From positions 1 to 64,000 of the forward strand of contig CAZYAO010000001.1 of the NCBI GenBank assembly GCA_964645715.1: DNA of 64,000 nt. The letters are read 5' to 3'. This DNA comes from JAUMBM01 sp964645715 (GTDB lineage Bacteria; Bacteroidota; Bacteroidia; Chitinophagales; Saprospiraceae). Positions 26,471 to 35,832 of this stretch are shown here, one piece after another; position 1 is the first letter of the stretch; each line of letters begins with the position of its first letter. Below the pieces are notes generated by a model, which did not search any database, was not told the origin of the DNA, and saw nothing but the letters and a program-made list of their open reading frames with translations. The translations under genes were made by a program, and so were the position numbers.

Positions 26471-29104
26471 ATGAAACCACTTTATCTGTTGCTACCCTTA
26501 TTCTTGTTGGTTCAGTCACAGCTTATGGCCACCAGCATTCGGGGATTCGTCCGCAACGAGCTCGGACAGCCTATGGCGTTTGTTGCCGTCTATGTGTCCG
26601 AAACAGGTACGGGTGGCATCACCAACGAACAAGGTTTCTATGAAATAAGGCTCGAGCCGGGCGACTATACGCTTGTTTTTCAATTTCTTGGCTATAAGAC
26701 GATGACTGAAAAAATCTCTCTGGGCAGTCTGTCCAAAGAGCTGAGCGTACAAATGCAGCCGCAGGCTTTCGAACTCAAGGAAATAACAGTGTATGACGGT
26801 GAGGAAGATGGTGCCTACACAGTCATGCGACGCGCGATAGCCAAAGCCGATTATCATCGGCAACAGGTAGACCGCTACAGCGCCCGGGTGTATGTCAAAG
26901 GATCGGGTCGGGTCATCAATGTGCCCTTTTTTCTTCGCTCAGAACTGGCCAAAGAGGGTATCGATTCCACGATTGCTTTTACTTCCGAGTCTGTGAGTAT
27001 AGTGGAATATGAAAGGCCCAATACTCTGCGCGAAAAGGTGATCTCCGTATATCAGCAGGGAGAAGACTTTGATACCAGTCCGATCCCTTATATCAATGAG
27101 AGTTTCTACCAGCCTACGGTGGTCGACGCTGTCTCCCCCCTTTCTCCCAAAGCTTTTACCTACTACCGCTTTGAACTGGCAGGTTATTTTCAGGACAGGG
27201 GTTATGGTGTCAACAAAATCAAAGTGACACCCCGAAGCCGTGGCGATAATGTCTTTGAGGGCTATATCTACATCCTGGAAAATGACTGGAGTATACACAG
27301 CCTGGAACTGACCGCCTGGAAGCAGGGAATCCAGTTTAAAATGAGACAATCCTACGAACCCATACAAGCTAAAGCCTGGATGCCCGTCAGTGCACGCTTC
27401 GATGTTACCGGTAAGGTTATGGGCTTTTCTTTTGAGTTCAAATATCTGGCCAGCCTCGGCAACTACCAAATCACCCTCAACGATGCACTGCCCGCTACCA
27501 TCACTGTCATCGATGCACAGCAACAACCCGAACTGAGCCGGCAGGTACAACAGCAGCGAAAGCAGACAGCCAGTGCCAGCGCAAGTGCTGCTGAAAAATT
27601 GGCGGCAGGGGAGGAGGTCAGCAATAAGGAGCTTCGACAGCTCATGCGCGAGTACGCCCGGGAGGAAGTGCAAAAACAGGAGGCACCGGAAGTGGTCGAA
27701 AACCGATATTTTACCGTTGATAGCCTCGCTGCCAACAGGGATTCTGCCTTCTGGGCTCAAATTCGCCCCTTACCGCTCACCGAACAAGAGGCTCGTGGTT
27801 ATATAAAACTCGACAGCCTCGCTAAAGTAGAACGGGAAAAGGAGGAGGCTGAGGCTGATTCTGTCAGTATCACCCGTTTTGTTGATGGCAAGTTCAACGC
27901 AATCGATTTGCTATTGGGCGATACCTGGAAGCTGGGTGAGAGAAGATATTTTGAATACAAGTCCGCTTTCTCTGATATTCAGTTTAATCCCGTCGAGGGC
28001 TTCAATGCTACCGCCTCTTTCCGGTACCGACAGGGAGGTGATCGTCCCTGGTCTGTTGGTTTTGTACCGCGCTACGGATTTTCCTGGCAGCGTTTCAACT
28101 TCAAGACAGACGGACAGTGGTCTTTTGCGCCTGCCAATAAGCAACAATCCTTCAAAATTGAAGGTGGTCGCTACATCAGTCAGTTCAATGACCAAAACCC
28201 TATAGCTGAGATTTTTAACACCTACTACGCCCTGTGGTCAGAACGCAACTTTATGCAGCTGTACGAAAAAGAATATGGAGTATTTAGCTGGAATGGCCGC
28301 CGCACCGAACGAATAAAGTGGACACTATCGGGCGAATGGGCTCACCGTCGCTATGTTGAAAACACTACCACACAAACCTGGAATAATCGACGGGAAGGCA
28401 CCTATAGTCCCAACACTCCACTACATCGCGATTTGCCCATGGGACTGCCAACGCGCGAACGTGCATTCGTCGTCGCTGCCTCTGCAGAACTCAGCCCCTG
28501 GCTCAAATACCGAACCCGCAACGGCAAACAAGAAGTTATAGATAACAGCTCGCCAGTCATTTCTCTTCTGTACCGCAAGGGTATACCCAATGTGGCGCAG
28601 AGTGTCACCGATTTCGATCACCTCGACATCGGAATACGGCAGCGATTGCGTGTTGGTGCAGCAGGCACACTCGACTACCGCCTCCACATGGGTGGATTCC
28701 TTCGCGACGATTATTTGGGATTCCCGGACTATAAACATTTTCCGGGCAACCAGATTACGCTGGTCTCTGCAGATCCAGTAGCTTCTTTCCGGCTTTTGCC
28801 CTATTATGAGTTCAGCACCAACGGCACCTACCTACAGGCTCACCTGCATCAGCAATTTCGCAAACTCATGCTCACGCAAATTTGGCAGGTGCAGTTGCTG
28901 GGGATTAAGGAAAATGGTTTCATCAATCACCTGTATACCGATGACGGAGGGCACTTTACAGAGCTTGGCTATGGCATTGACAATATCCTGCGTTTCCTGC
29001 GACTAGAAGGAGCCTTCGCCTTCCGCGACGGACGCTATTACGACTGGGGAATACGACTCAGTATTTCTTCCTCTTTTGGTGGTGGCATTATACAGATCGA
29101 ATAA
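26471..29104 (+). CDS. DUF5686/carboxypeptidase-regulatory-like outer-membrane protein
   Basis: Large 877-residue outer-membrane protein. A signal peptide (residues 1-20) is followed by a carboxypeptidase-D regulatory-like beta domain at about 23-105 (RGFVRNELGQPMAFVAVYVSE, GFYEIRLEPGDYTLVFQFLGY). The rest is the DUF5686 barrel region, with a charged, Ala/Gln/Glu-rich insertion at about 360-420. This architecture is typical of Bacteroidota outer membranes, where such proteins are thought to be transport- or surface-related but remain uncharacterised. No susC/susD partner lies nearby. Its end converges on galE. The 207-bp upstream gap contains the divergent promoter but no clear plus-strand -7 element. 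Confidence 0.83.
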   Translation: MKPLYLLLPLFLLVQSQLMATSIRGFVRNELGQPMAFVAVYVSETGTGGITNEQGFYEIRLEPGDYTLVFQFLGYKTMTEKISLGSLSKELSVQMQPQAFELKEITVYDGEEDGAYTVMRRAIAKADYHRQQVDRYSARVYVKGSGRVINVPFFLRSELAKEGIDSTIAFTSESVSIVEYERPNTLREKVISVYQQGEDFDTSPIPYINESFYQPTVVDAVSPLSPKAFTYYRFELAGYFQDRGYGVNKIKVTPRSRGDNVFEGYIYILENDWSIHSLELTAWKQGIQFKMRQSYEPIQAKAWMPVSARFDVTGKVMGFSFEFKYLASLGNYQITLNDALPATITVIDAQQQPELSRQVQQQRKQTASASASAAEKLAAGEEVSNKELRQLMREYAREEVQKQEAPEVVENRYFTVDSLAANRDSAFWAQIRPLPLTEQEARGYIKLDSLAKVEREKEEAEADSVSITRFVDGKFNAIDLLLGDTWKLGERRYFEYKSAFSDIQFNPVEGFNATASFRYRQGGDRPWSVGFVPRYGFSWQRFNFKTDGQWSFAPANKQQSFKIEGGRYISQFNDQNPIAEIFNTYYALWSERNFMQLYEKEYGVFSWNGRRTERIKWTLSGEWAHRRYVENTTTQTWNNRREGTYSPNTPLHRDLPMGLPTRERAFVVAASAELSPWLKYRTRNGKQEVIDNSSPVISLLYRKGIPNVAQSVTDFDHLDIGIRQRLRVGAAGTLDYRLHMGGFLRDDYLGFPDYKHFPGNQITLVSADPVASFRLLPYYEFSTNGTYLQAHLHQQFRKLMLTQIWQVQLLGIKENGFINHLYTDDGGHFTELGYGIDNILRFLRLEGAFAFRDGRYYDWGIRLSISSSFGGGIIQIE

Positions 29105-29128
29105 TCCCCCCTTAGATACGCATCCTCT

Positions 29129-29171
29129 CTCGGCTGTCTGCCTCTTATTGTTCGATTAGCGGACAGCCGAG
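29129..29171. terminator. Possible hairpin between DUF5686 and galE genes
   Basis: A 10-bp inverted repeat (29129-29138 with 29162-29171) with a 23-nt loop; the right arm overlaps the last codons of galE. There is no T-tract, so termination is uncertain. Confidence 0.3.
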
Positions 29172-30184
29172 CGGCGTTGCTCCCATGCCCAGGCAGTTGA
29201 CATGATATCATCAATATCGTATTTCGGCTGCCAACCAAGTCGACGGGCGGCCTGCTCATAGTTGGCATAAACTGCCACCACGTCCCCCGCGCGCCGCGGG
29301 CCAATCTGGTAAGCCAGCTTTTCTCCCGATACTTTTTCAAATGCAGCAATGGCTTCCAGCACACTGACACCCTGTCCTATTCCGAGGTTAAAAATTTCAT
29401 AATTATGCTCTTGCTGATCGGCCAGCAGATAGTCCAGGGCAAGCGTGTGCGCACGGGCAAGATCCATAATATGGATATAATCGCGAATACAACTGCCATC
29501 GCGCGTAGGATAATCAGCACCAAAAACAGTAACCCCGGAGCGCTTACCAATCGCTGTTTCTGTAATGACTGGTACCAGGTTTAGCGCCGGATTGGACGGC
29601 GCTTCTCCGATAAGCGCCGAAGGATGCGCACCCGCCGGGTTGAAGTAGCGAAGCAATACACAGGAAAATGCAGCAGCTACCTTACAGTAATCGCGAAGTA
29701 CATCTTCTCCAATTTGTTTGGTGCGTGCGTAGGGTGATTCCGCCTCCTGACGAGGCGTGCTTTCTACCACGGGCAGCGCTGTTGCATTGCCGTATACAGA
29801 GCAGGAAGAAGAAAAAATGAGCCGCCTGACGCCGGTCTCTTCCATGGATTCAACCACATTGAACAAGCTCTCAAGGTTGTTCCGATAATAGCGCATAGGC
29901 TGTTCTACCGACTCGCCTACTGCTTTTAAGGCAGCAAAATGAATGACTCCCACAAAAGGATAGTCTGAAAATAAGGCCCTTGTAGCTTCCCGATCACACA
30001 AATCAATGCGATGATTAATAACTTGCCGACCTGTGATGTCAGCCACTGCGCGCAGAGAATCGTCACTGGCATTAGAAAGATTATCTACAGATATGGGCGT
30101 ATAACCATGCTCTATCAAGTCGATGATGGTATGACTACCGATGTACCCGCAACCACCCGTCACCAATACGTATCCCTTGCTCAT
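29156..30184 (-). CDS. galE: UDP-glucose 4-epimerase
   Basis: Short-chain dehydrogenase-fold enzyme that interconverts UDP-glucose and UDP-galactose, feeding galactose metabolism and polysaccharide precursors. NAD binding is shown by GGCGYIGS at residues 10-17. The active site is the serine pair at about 126-127 and YARTK (Y152, K156). The substrate-side block FNLGIGQGVSVLEAI and the length of 342 residues match GalE. It is a lone gene ending convergently with the DUF5686 gene. Confidence 0.95.
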   Translation of the reverse strand: MSKGYVLVTGGCGYIGSHTIIDLIEHGYTPISVDNLSNASDDSLRAVADITGRQVINHRIDLCDREATRALFSDYPFVGVIHFAALKAVGESVEQPMRYYRNNLESLFNVVESMEETGVRRLIFSSSCSVYGNATALPVVESTPRQEAESPYARTKQIGEDVLRDYCKVAAAFSCVLLRYFNPAGAHPSALIGEAPSNPALNLVPVITETAIGKRSGVTVFGADYPTRDGSCIRDYIHIMDLARAHTLALDYLLADQQEHNYEIFNLGIGQGVSVLEAIAAFEKVSGEKLAYQIGPRRAGDVVAVYANYEQAARRLGWQPKYDIDDIMSTAWAWEQRRSAVR

Positions 30185-30288
30185 GGATCTTTATTTATGG
30201 GTAAAATAGTTCTGTCCTCAAAATCACAGCCCTGACAACACTTACTGGTCGGCCGTTATATAGATAAAAAGTCTGTTACTCCTCGTCA

Positions 30289-31446
30289 TCAGCCTTCCTG
30301 CCTTGCCATACGCCGCAACAGCGGACTGCACCGATAGCGATCTTCCCGGTACTGTTCGTAGAGATAATCCAGTTGTGACACCACATTGGCCACGCCCCAT
30401 TCACCAGCCCAGGCAAAAAGCCCCTTCGGATAGTTTAGTCCTAGCGTCACCGCCAGATCAATATCTTCACGGGAAGCGACACCCCAGTGGCAGGCGTCTG
30501 CGGCCTCATTGATGAGCATGGCAAGAATCCGGTTGCAAATCAGCCAACCCAACCGCTCATCCTCTGTAGCAACCGGCATCACAGCACCTTCGCGATAATC
30601 ATAGAATCCCCTGCCAGTTTTGCGCCCCAGGTGACCCGCCTCCAGCAGGCGAAGCTGCGTGAAGCTTGGCTTGTAGCGAGGATCATTGTAAAAAGATGCA
30701 AAAACCGACTCTGTGACCTTGTAGTTTACATCGTGACCGATATAATCCATGAGCGTAAACGGTCCCATACGGAAACCAGCCAATCGGGTCATTGCCCAGT
30801 CGATGGTTGCCATATCTGCAATGCCTTCATCCAGTAAACGCAATGCCTCACCGTAAAAAGGCCGCGCCACGCGATTGACGATAAAACCGGGCGTATCTTT
30901 GGCCCAAACAGGGCGCTTGCCCCAACTTGTCATCAGGCTATAGGCAGTCCGTGCTACTACTTCTGTTGTTTGAACTGCACGGATGACTTCCACCAGCGCC
31001 ATCAGGGGAGGGGGGTTGAAAAAATGAAGACCCACAACCCGCTCTGCTGCCCTGCAGGCAGCTGCAATGGCTGTCACCGACAATGAAGAAGTATTGGTAG
31101 CCAGTATTGTATCTGCTGCTACACGGGCCTCCAGATCAGCAAATAACTTTTTCTTAATTTCCAGCTGTTCTGCAACAGCTTCGATAACTAAATCTGCGGG
31201 AGAACAATCGTCCAGCGATGCCGAAAATACAATCCTTGCCTCCGCCTCGGCAGCCTCCGCGGCTGAGAGCCGACCCTTCTCTGCCAGTTTCATAAGATTG
31301 GCAGCAATCGAGCTTCGTGCGCGATCGAGTGCTGCAGGCGACACGTCAAATACAACTACCTGCTGCCCTGCAACGGCAGCTACCTGCGCGATACCTGCAC
31401 CCATGGCTCCGCCGCCTACTATGGCAACGGTACGTATGTCTTTCAT
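30289..31446 (-). CDS. 3-hydroxyacyl-CoA dehydrogenase
   Basis: NAD-dependent oxidation of 3-hydroxyacyl-CoA to 3-ketoacyl-CoA, as in beta-oxidation or phenylacetate degradation (PaaH/HbdA-like). The N-terminal Rossmann domain has VAIVGGGAMGAGIAQ; ATNTSSLSVT and the catalytic-His block VGLHFFNPPP follow. The C-terminal 3HCDH domain (KDTPGFIVNR, GPFTLMDYIGHDVN, GRKTGRGFYDY) is followed by a second, shorter 3HCDH-like copy at about 290-375. The 385 residues fit this duplicated form. Its ATG overlaps the stop of the upstream CYTH gene by 4 bp, so the two are translationally coupled, though the biochemical link is unclear. Confidence 0.92.
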   Translation of the reverse strand: MKDIRTVAIVGGGAMGAGIAQVAAVAGQQVVVFDVSPAALDRARSSIAANLMKLAEKGRLSAAEAAEAEARIVFSASLDDCSPADLVIEAVAEQLEIKKKLFADLEARVAADTILATNTSSLSVTAIAAACRAAERVVGLHFFNPPPLMALVEVIRAVQTTEVVARTAYSLMTSWGKRPVWAKDTPGFIVNRVARPFYGEALRLLDEGIADMATIDWAMTRLAGFRMGPFTLMDYIGHDVNYKVTESVFASFYNDPRYKPSFTQLRLLEAGHLGRKTGRGFYDYREGAVMPVATEDERLGWLICNRILAMLINEAADACHWGVASREDIDLAVTLGLNYPKGLFAWAGEWGVANVVSQLDYLYEQYREDRYRCSPLLRRMARQEG

Positions 31447-31991
31447 TCTTCTGTTTCTTTTTTGACAAGGTCCTCCTCTGCTTTGGCCATCAGCAAATCA
31501 CTGTACGAGTGTGCCAGCAAATGGACATCACGAATACCCAGCAACCGGAGATAGTGATCACACTGCGCACGAAGCCGCTGCTCACCCAGTTTACCATCAA
31601 CATCTATAGCTTCTATTTCAGCAAAAAAACCGAGCTCCTGCACCTCATCCAGGTGAAACTTAACATTGTCTATGTAGTAAATACGACGCTTTTTATCAAC
31701 GACTACCAGCCTGCCCAACGCTTTTTCAAGCACAGCTCGAAGTTGCTCAGCATCAGCAGCCGGGTAAAGTGTAACTGCTGACACCTTAGGGCCTGCGAGA
31801 TCGGACCGCTGGTAGTGGATAAGCGCATTCTCTATATTCCCCTGACGCAGTTTTAAACGCCCGTGTGCGCAGGCGAAATAGGTATCGCGTTGGTGATCTT
31901 CTCCCCGATAACTCGCTCCTGCGGCCATGAGAAGAGCATGGAGTTCATCTATGCGCTCACACCTTGCTTTTATTTCAACATTTATGTGCAT
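31443..31991 (-). CDS. CYTH domain protein (CyaB/class IV adenylate cyclase-like)
   Basis: Cytosolic 182-residue protein of the triphosphate tunnel fold. The start HINVEIKARCERIDEL is the CyaB-type version of the ExExK signature, with N4 in the first acidic position; the strand series RLKLRQG, ALIHYQRSD, YYIDNVKFHLDEV and GFFAEIEAID follows. The family includes adenylate cyclases, thiamine triphosphatases and inorganic triphosphatases, so the substrate cannot be fixed from sequence. It overlaps the 3-hydroxyacyl-CoA dehydrogenase gene by 4 bp. Confidence 0.85.
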   Translation of the reverse strand: MHINVEIKARCERIDELHALLMAAGASYRGEDHQRDTYFACAHGRLKLRQGNIENALIHYQRSDLAGPKVSAVTLYPAADAEQLRAVLEKALGRLVVVDKKRRIYYIDNVKFHLDEVQELGFFAEIEAIDVDGKLGEQRLRAQCDHYLRLLGIRDVHLLAHSYSDLLMAKAEEDLVKKETEE

Positions 31992-32089
31992 ACCGGCAGA
32001 AGCTTGTGATGACCTTGTACAAGTCAGTTTTACCTACACAGCCGTTTCGACGACAGGATTTACACACTTGGCCTCTCACAGGATTTTAC

Positions 32090-33343
32090 TTAACCTCCAA
32101 CGATTGCCCGCATCAAAAATGCACTGATGAGTGCCCCGTAGGTGCCCAAGGCATAGCCCAGAACGGCCAATAACACCCCTACAGGTGCCAGCGCAGGACT
32201 GAAAGCCGATGCCACTACAGGCGCGGAAGCCGCTCCCCCTATATTTGCCTGACTACCCACAGCAACAAAGAAGAAAGGAGCCTTAATCAGCCAGGCAACA
32301 AAAAGAAGTAAACTCACGTGAACCAGCATCCATACAACGCCCACCAGGAACAAGCCGGGCGCTTCAAATACCTCCTTGATATTCATCTGCATACCTATAG
32401 TAGCTACCAGAATATAAATAAATACACTACCCATGCGGGAAGCTCCAACCCCCTCAAGTGCGCGAAGGCGTGTAAAGGATACCAGCAACCCAAGCGTCGT
32501 AGCGATGAGGACAATCCAGAAGAAGGAACTAATAATAGACTCCAGATAAATCGCCTTAAGCGTAGCTTCATGTTTTTCTAACACAGGCATTATCAAATCC
32601 GCACCCAAATGTGACAGCGCCACGGCACCGAAACCTACAGCCAACAAAACGAATATATCCGTTGTCGACGGAATCTTTTTTATACTCTCAGAATAGCTTT
32701 CTATATCCTGTCGGAGCTTTTCAATGGCTGAATTATCCGCTTTTAGCCAGCGGTCAATCCGGTTGCTGTTGGCTGCTCCATATAACAGCGCCGCCATCCA
32801 TACATTGGCAACGAGCACATCGACTACTACCATGGAAGAAAATAACTTGGTGCTTACGTTAAAAATTTCTTTCATCGCGGCCTGGTTAGCCCCGCCGCCA
32901 ATCCAGCTGCCAGCAATTGTACTGAATCCACGCCACAGTTCATCTGCTTCGTAACCCACCAGACCAGGCGCAACCTTCAAAACAAACAACAATGCCAGTG
33001 GTCCCCCCACAATCACGCCGAGTGTTGCCGTAAAAAACATTATCAATGCTTTGGAACCCAGATTAAGCACGCCTTTCAGATCAATGCTCAGGCACAAAAA
33101 CACAAGACTCGCAGGCAGAAGGTAGCGCGAAGCCATCTTGTAAAGAGATGAGGATTCACCAGAAATCCAGCCCAATGGCCAATGCAACAGCGCGGGGATG
33201 AAATAACAAAGCAAGAGTGGCGGAACTACGGAATAAAATTTCTTCCAAGCCGGATGATTGCTTTCAGCGGTGACAAATACACCCGCGAGTACGCATATCA
33301 GCAATCCAAGTACAATTGCATCGTTGCCAAGTGGTAATGACAT
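32090..33343 (-). CDS. DUF819 family membrane protein
   Basis: Polytopic inner-membrane protein of 417 residues with about ten hydrophobic segments. The patterns SRYLLPASLVFLCLSIDLKG, TIAGSWIGGGANQAAMKE and SQANIGGAASAPVVASAF match DUF819, a family of probable transporters with repeated Gly-rich re-entrant loops. The substrate is unknown. It stands alone upstream of the CYTH gene. A promoter (33373-33405) and a 34-bp inverted repeat (33349-33382) lie just in front of the start. Confidence 0.87.
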   Translation of the reverse strand: MSLPLGNDAIVLGLLICVLAGVFVTAESNHPAWKKFYSVVPPLLLCYFIPALLHWPLGWISGESSSLYKMASRYLLPASLVFLCLSIDLKGVLNLGSKALIMFFTATLGVIVGGPLALLFVLKVAPGLVGYEADELWRGFSTIAGSWIGGGANQAAMKEIFNVSTKLFSSMVVVDVLVANVWMAALLYGAANSNRIDRWLKADNSAIEKLRQDIESYSESIKKIPSTTDIFVLLAVGFGAVALSHLGADLIMPVLEKHEATLKAIYLESIISSFFWIVLIATTLGLLVSFTRLRALEGVGASRMGSVFIYILVATIGMQMNIKEVFEAPGLFLVGVVWMLVHVSLLLFVAWLIKAPFFFVAVGSQANIGGAASAPVVASAFSPALAPVGVLLAVLGYALGTYGALISAFLMRAIVGG

Positions 33344-33348
33344 AGCCG

Positions 33349-33382
33349 GTTATCTTTGTGTTGGTCCAACGGTAAAGATAAC
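33349..33382. repeat. Inverted repeat at the DUF819 promoter
   Basis: Nine-bp arms GTTATCTTT (33349-33357) and AAAGATAAC (33374-33382) enclose a second pair GTTGG/CCAAC (33360-33364, 33366-33370). It begins five bases upstream of the DUF819 start codon and overlaps the predicted -7 element, so it could be a repressor operator. A perfect TATCTTTG is also formed on the plus strand (33351-33358). Confidence 0.5.
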
Positions 33383-33405
33383 GCATTCTCTGCAATAAAT
33401 ACAAA
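33373..33405 (-). promoter_or_regulatory. Promoter of the DUF819 gene
   Basis: Minus strand: -33 TTTG (33402-33405) and -7 TATCTTTA (33373-33380, one mismatch), spacing 21 nt. It lies about 30 bp before the ATG. Confidence 0.5.
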
Positions 33406-33504
33406 GAGCCTTGCCTGTTACAGGTTCTTTGGCAAGGGGTTTGTCCACAACTTAGCGGACCTACCCATACTAAGCCAGGCAGCTACAGACTTTTGAACAC
33501 AAAC

Positions 33505-34866
33505 CTATGGTCTGGCTCCCTCTTTTCGCCAAACCTTGAGACGGTCGCAACTGTCATACATGGGATCAATGAAGATAAATGTACTTTGTACTCTTTCTCC
33601 TACCCATTGAAGCAGGTGTTCACTTTGCTTCGCCTGGACGGCAGCATCGCGAATTTTGGTGTAGTCCTGACGCAGATTAGCCTTATGAGGTGCCGTACGG
33701 GACTGTAACTGAACGATGCGGAAATAAGTTTCTCCACCCGGATCCTTAAAAGCAAAAGGCTTGGATAGTTGCCCCACCTGTTTCATAGAATCAATGGCAA
33801 AGTAGACATCAGGATCCAGATCCCCTATTTCGAAAAACGTATTACCGCTGGCCGGGTTCATCATACGGCCATCGTTGTTGTAGCTTTGAACCTCTTTGTC
33901 ACCAAATCTTTTTACCGCCAGTGAAAAGCTGACGGAGTCATTTACGATCAGCAGCCGTACAGAGTCGAGGTGCTGCCGCGCCAGTTCAATATCTGCCTGT
34001 GTAATGTTGGGACGAACCAGAATATGCCGTGCGCGAATAGAGTTGCCTCGGCGTTCCATCAGCTGAATAATATGGAAACCAAATTCCGTTTCAACCACGG
34101 GGCTGATCTCGCCCGGATCGAGTTGGTAGGCAGCTGCTTCAAATTCCGGCACAAACTTACCGCGCCGCGCCCAGCCCAAGTCACCTCCGATACGGGCGGA
34201 CCCATCATCACTAAACCGCTGCGCCATCGCCTCAAAAGTTGCCTGTCCGTTGACAATTTGATCGCGTATACCCTCCAGCTTATCGACAGCTTTTTTCCGT
34301 TCTGTCTCATTGACCTTGGGTTTATATACGATTTCTCCAATTTCTACCTCTGAATTAAAATAGGGGAGACTGTCGCGGGGAATGGACTCAAAAAACACCT
34401 TGACCTCTGAGGGCGTAACAGAAATCGCCTTGAGCGCCTCTGACCGCATCCGCTCAGCCATTACCTGGTTGCGCAAGTCTTCCCTAAACTGGTCTTTCAC
34501 CTCCGTAATTGTCTGCCCGTAGTAGTCCTCAAACTGACTTACATCTCCGTTCATATAAGAAAGGATACGTTCAATACGAGCATCCAGCTGATCTTCCACT
34601 TCCTGATCGCTCACCTCTATACTATCAAGCTTTGCCTGATTAACGAGCAGCTTAGATGTCAGCAGTCCGTCAAGAATTTCACAGCGGGCGTCGGCAGACA
34701 TACCGGGCTGCTGAGCCTTATAGAGCGCATATTGCTCTTCGATCTCTGACAAGAGGATTACCTCACCGCCGACAGTAGCAATAACTTTATCAATAACGGC
34801 TCTCTGTGTATAGGACAGCGTGACAGTCAGGCTGACTGCGAGGCTAAGCAAAATTTTTTTCATCAT
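33505..34866 (-). CDS. SurA-like peptidyl-prolyl isomerase
   Basis: Periplasmic chaperone of 453 residues for outer-membrane protein folding. A signal peptide (MMKKILLSLAVSLTVTLSYTQ) is followed by a SurA N-terminal helical domain (VIDKVIATVGGEVILLSEIEEQ, residues about 22-170) and two parvulin domains at about 172-275 (GGDLGWARRGKFVPEFE) and 277-390 (RARHILVRPN). Its ATG overlaps the stop of the upstream lipoprotein PPIase by one base (TAATG), so the genes are coupled. It is the last of three PPIase genes. Confidence 0.9.
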   Translation of the reverse strand: MMKKILLSLAVSLTVTLSYTQRAVIDKVIATVGGEVILLSEIEEQYALYKAQQPGMSADARCEILDGLLTSKLLVNQAKLDSIEVSDQEVEDQLDARIERILSYMNGDVSQFEDYYGQTITEVKDQFREDLRNQVMAERMRSEALKAISVTPSEVKVFFESIPRDSLPYFNSEVEIGEIVYKPKVNETERKKAVDKLEGIRDQIVNGQATFEAMAQRFSDDGSARIGGDLGWARRGKFVPEFEAAAYQLDPGEISPVVETEFGFHIIQLMERRGNSIRARHILVRPNITQADIELARQHLDSVRLLIVNDSVSFSLAVKRFGDKEVQSYNNDGRMMNPASGNTFFEIGDLDPDVYFAIDSMKQVGQLSKPFAFKDPGGETYFRIVQLQSRTAPHKANLRQDYTKIRDAAVQAKQSEHLLQWVGERVQSTFIFIDPMYDSCDRLKVWRKEGARP

Positions 34867-35726
34867 TAGTCGATAAATATTTCGATGTTATTGCGACGCA
34901 CTTCCTGGTCGTACATTTGTTTCTTCACGTCTTCCAGTAACTGCTGCTTTCGCATGTGCAGTATTACCTTCCGTGCTTGCTCTTCAATATAGCCCAAAGG
35001 TGCTATGTCCTGTCGGTTTTTTCGCTCGTATAAGCGGAAAAAATATTGAAAACTACCATCCTGGAGTGTAAACTCCTGCTTTCCACTCAGATTTTCACTG
35101 GTAATCGTCCCTATAGGCAGCGATCTTGCAACTTCTTCAATGCTGTACCACAGATTTTCATCCAGCAAGGCTACTTCAGCAAACTGAGCGGCATAATCCT
35201 TCAGCTGAATACGGTCGTAGGCCTCATTACTGCCCCACCACTTGCGTACCTGTTCAGCTTTTGCCATGGGAAGTGGTATCTTCAGGAAATGACACCGCAT
35301 GATGGGCGTTTCCAATTGATACTGTTGCTTGTGCTGCTCATAAAATGCAGAAAGCTCCTCTTGTGTTACTGTAGAATCGAGCATTTCTTCTACCAACACC
35401 TTCTCATACATTGACCGGATAAGCGAAGCGCGATAGTCGCGGACGAGCTTATCAATATTCAGTCCCCTCGGCACATTTTGCTCCGCAGCGTGCAGTAAGA
35501 CAGCATCACGTACCCAGCGGCTGGTAAATGCACGAATGACCAATAAGCTGTCTTCCGCCGTAGCGAATTGTGGAAACAGGCCGTCCAACTCTGACAAATA
35601 CAGCGTCTTGTTGTGCACTCGCGCCAGTAGCTTGTCAGCTGATGCCTGATTCGCACCTTCGCCACAACCTGAAGTACCTAACCACAGGAAGGAGAACAGT
35701 GAAATAACTATTGGTAGACGCCACAT
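34866..35726 (-). CDS. Parvulin-related PPIase lipoprotein
   Basis: Lipoprotein of 286 residues. The ATG at 35726 gives MWRLPIVISLFSFLWLGTSGC with the lipobox cysteine at 21; the longer open frame upstream has no signal. A SurA-N-like helical region (VHNKTLYLSELDGLFP) precedes a shortened, degenerate parvulin-like domain (MRCHFLKIPLPM, LPIGTITSENLSGKQ). Residues diagnostic for isomerase activity are not obvious, so it may act as a pure chaperone. It sits between two larger PPIases and is coupled to the SurA-like gene. Confidence 0.72.
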   Translation of the reverse strand: MWRLPIVISLFSFLWLGTSGCGEGANQASADKLLARVHNKTLYLSELDGLFPQFATAEDSLLVIRAFTSRWVRDAVLLHAAEQNVPRGLNIDKLVRDYRASLIRSMYEKVLVEEMLDSTVTQEELSAFYEQHKQQYQLETPIMRCHFLKIPLPMAKAEQVRKWWGSNEAYDRIQLKDYAAQFAEVALLDENLWYSIEEVARSLPIGTITSENLSGKQEFTLQDGSFQYFFRLYERKNRQDIAPLGYIEEQARKVILHMRKQQLLEDVKKQMYDQEVRRNNIEIFID

Positions 35727-35832
35727 TGTCTTTGAATCAAAACTGTGAGAGCAACCGGATTGCAACCGGTTCAGTACTGCAGAATACCGGCAGTCCGCAA
35801 ATATTGTCTTGCTGACTGCCGGCCATCTAATA

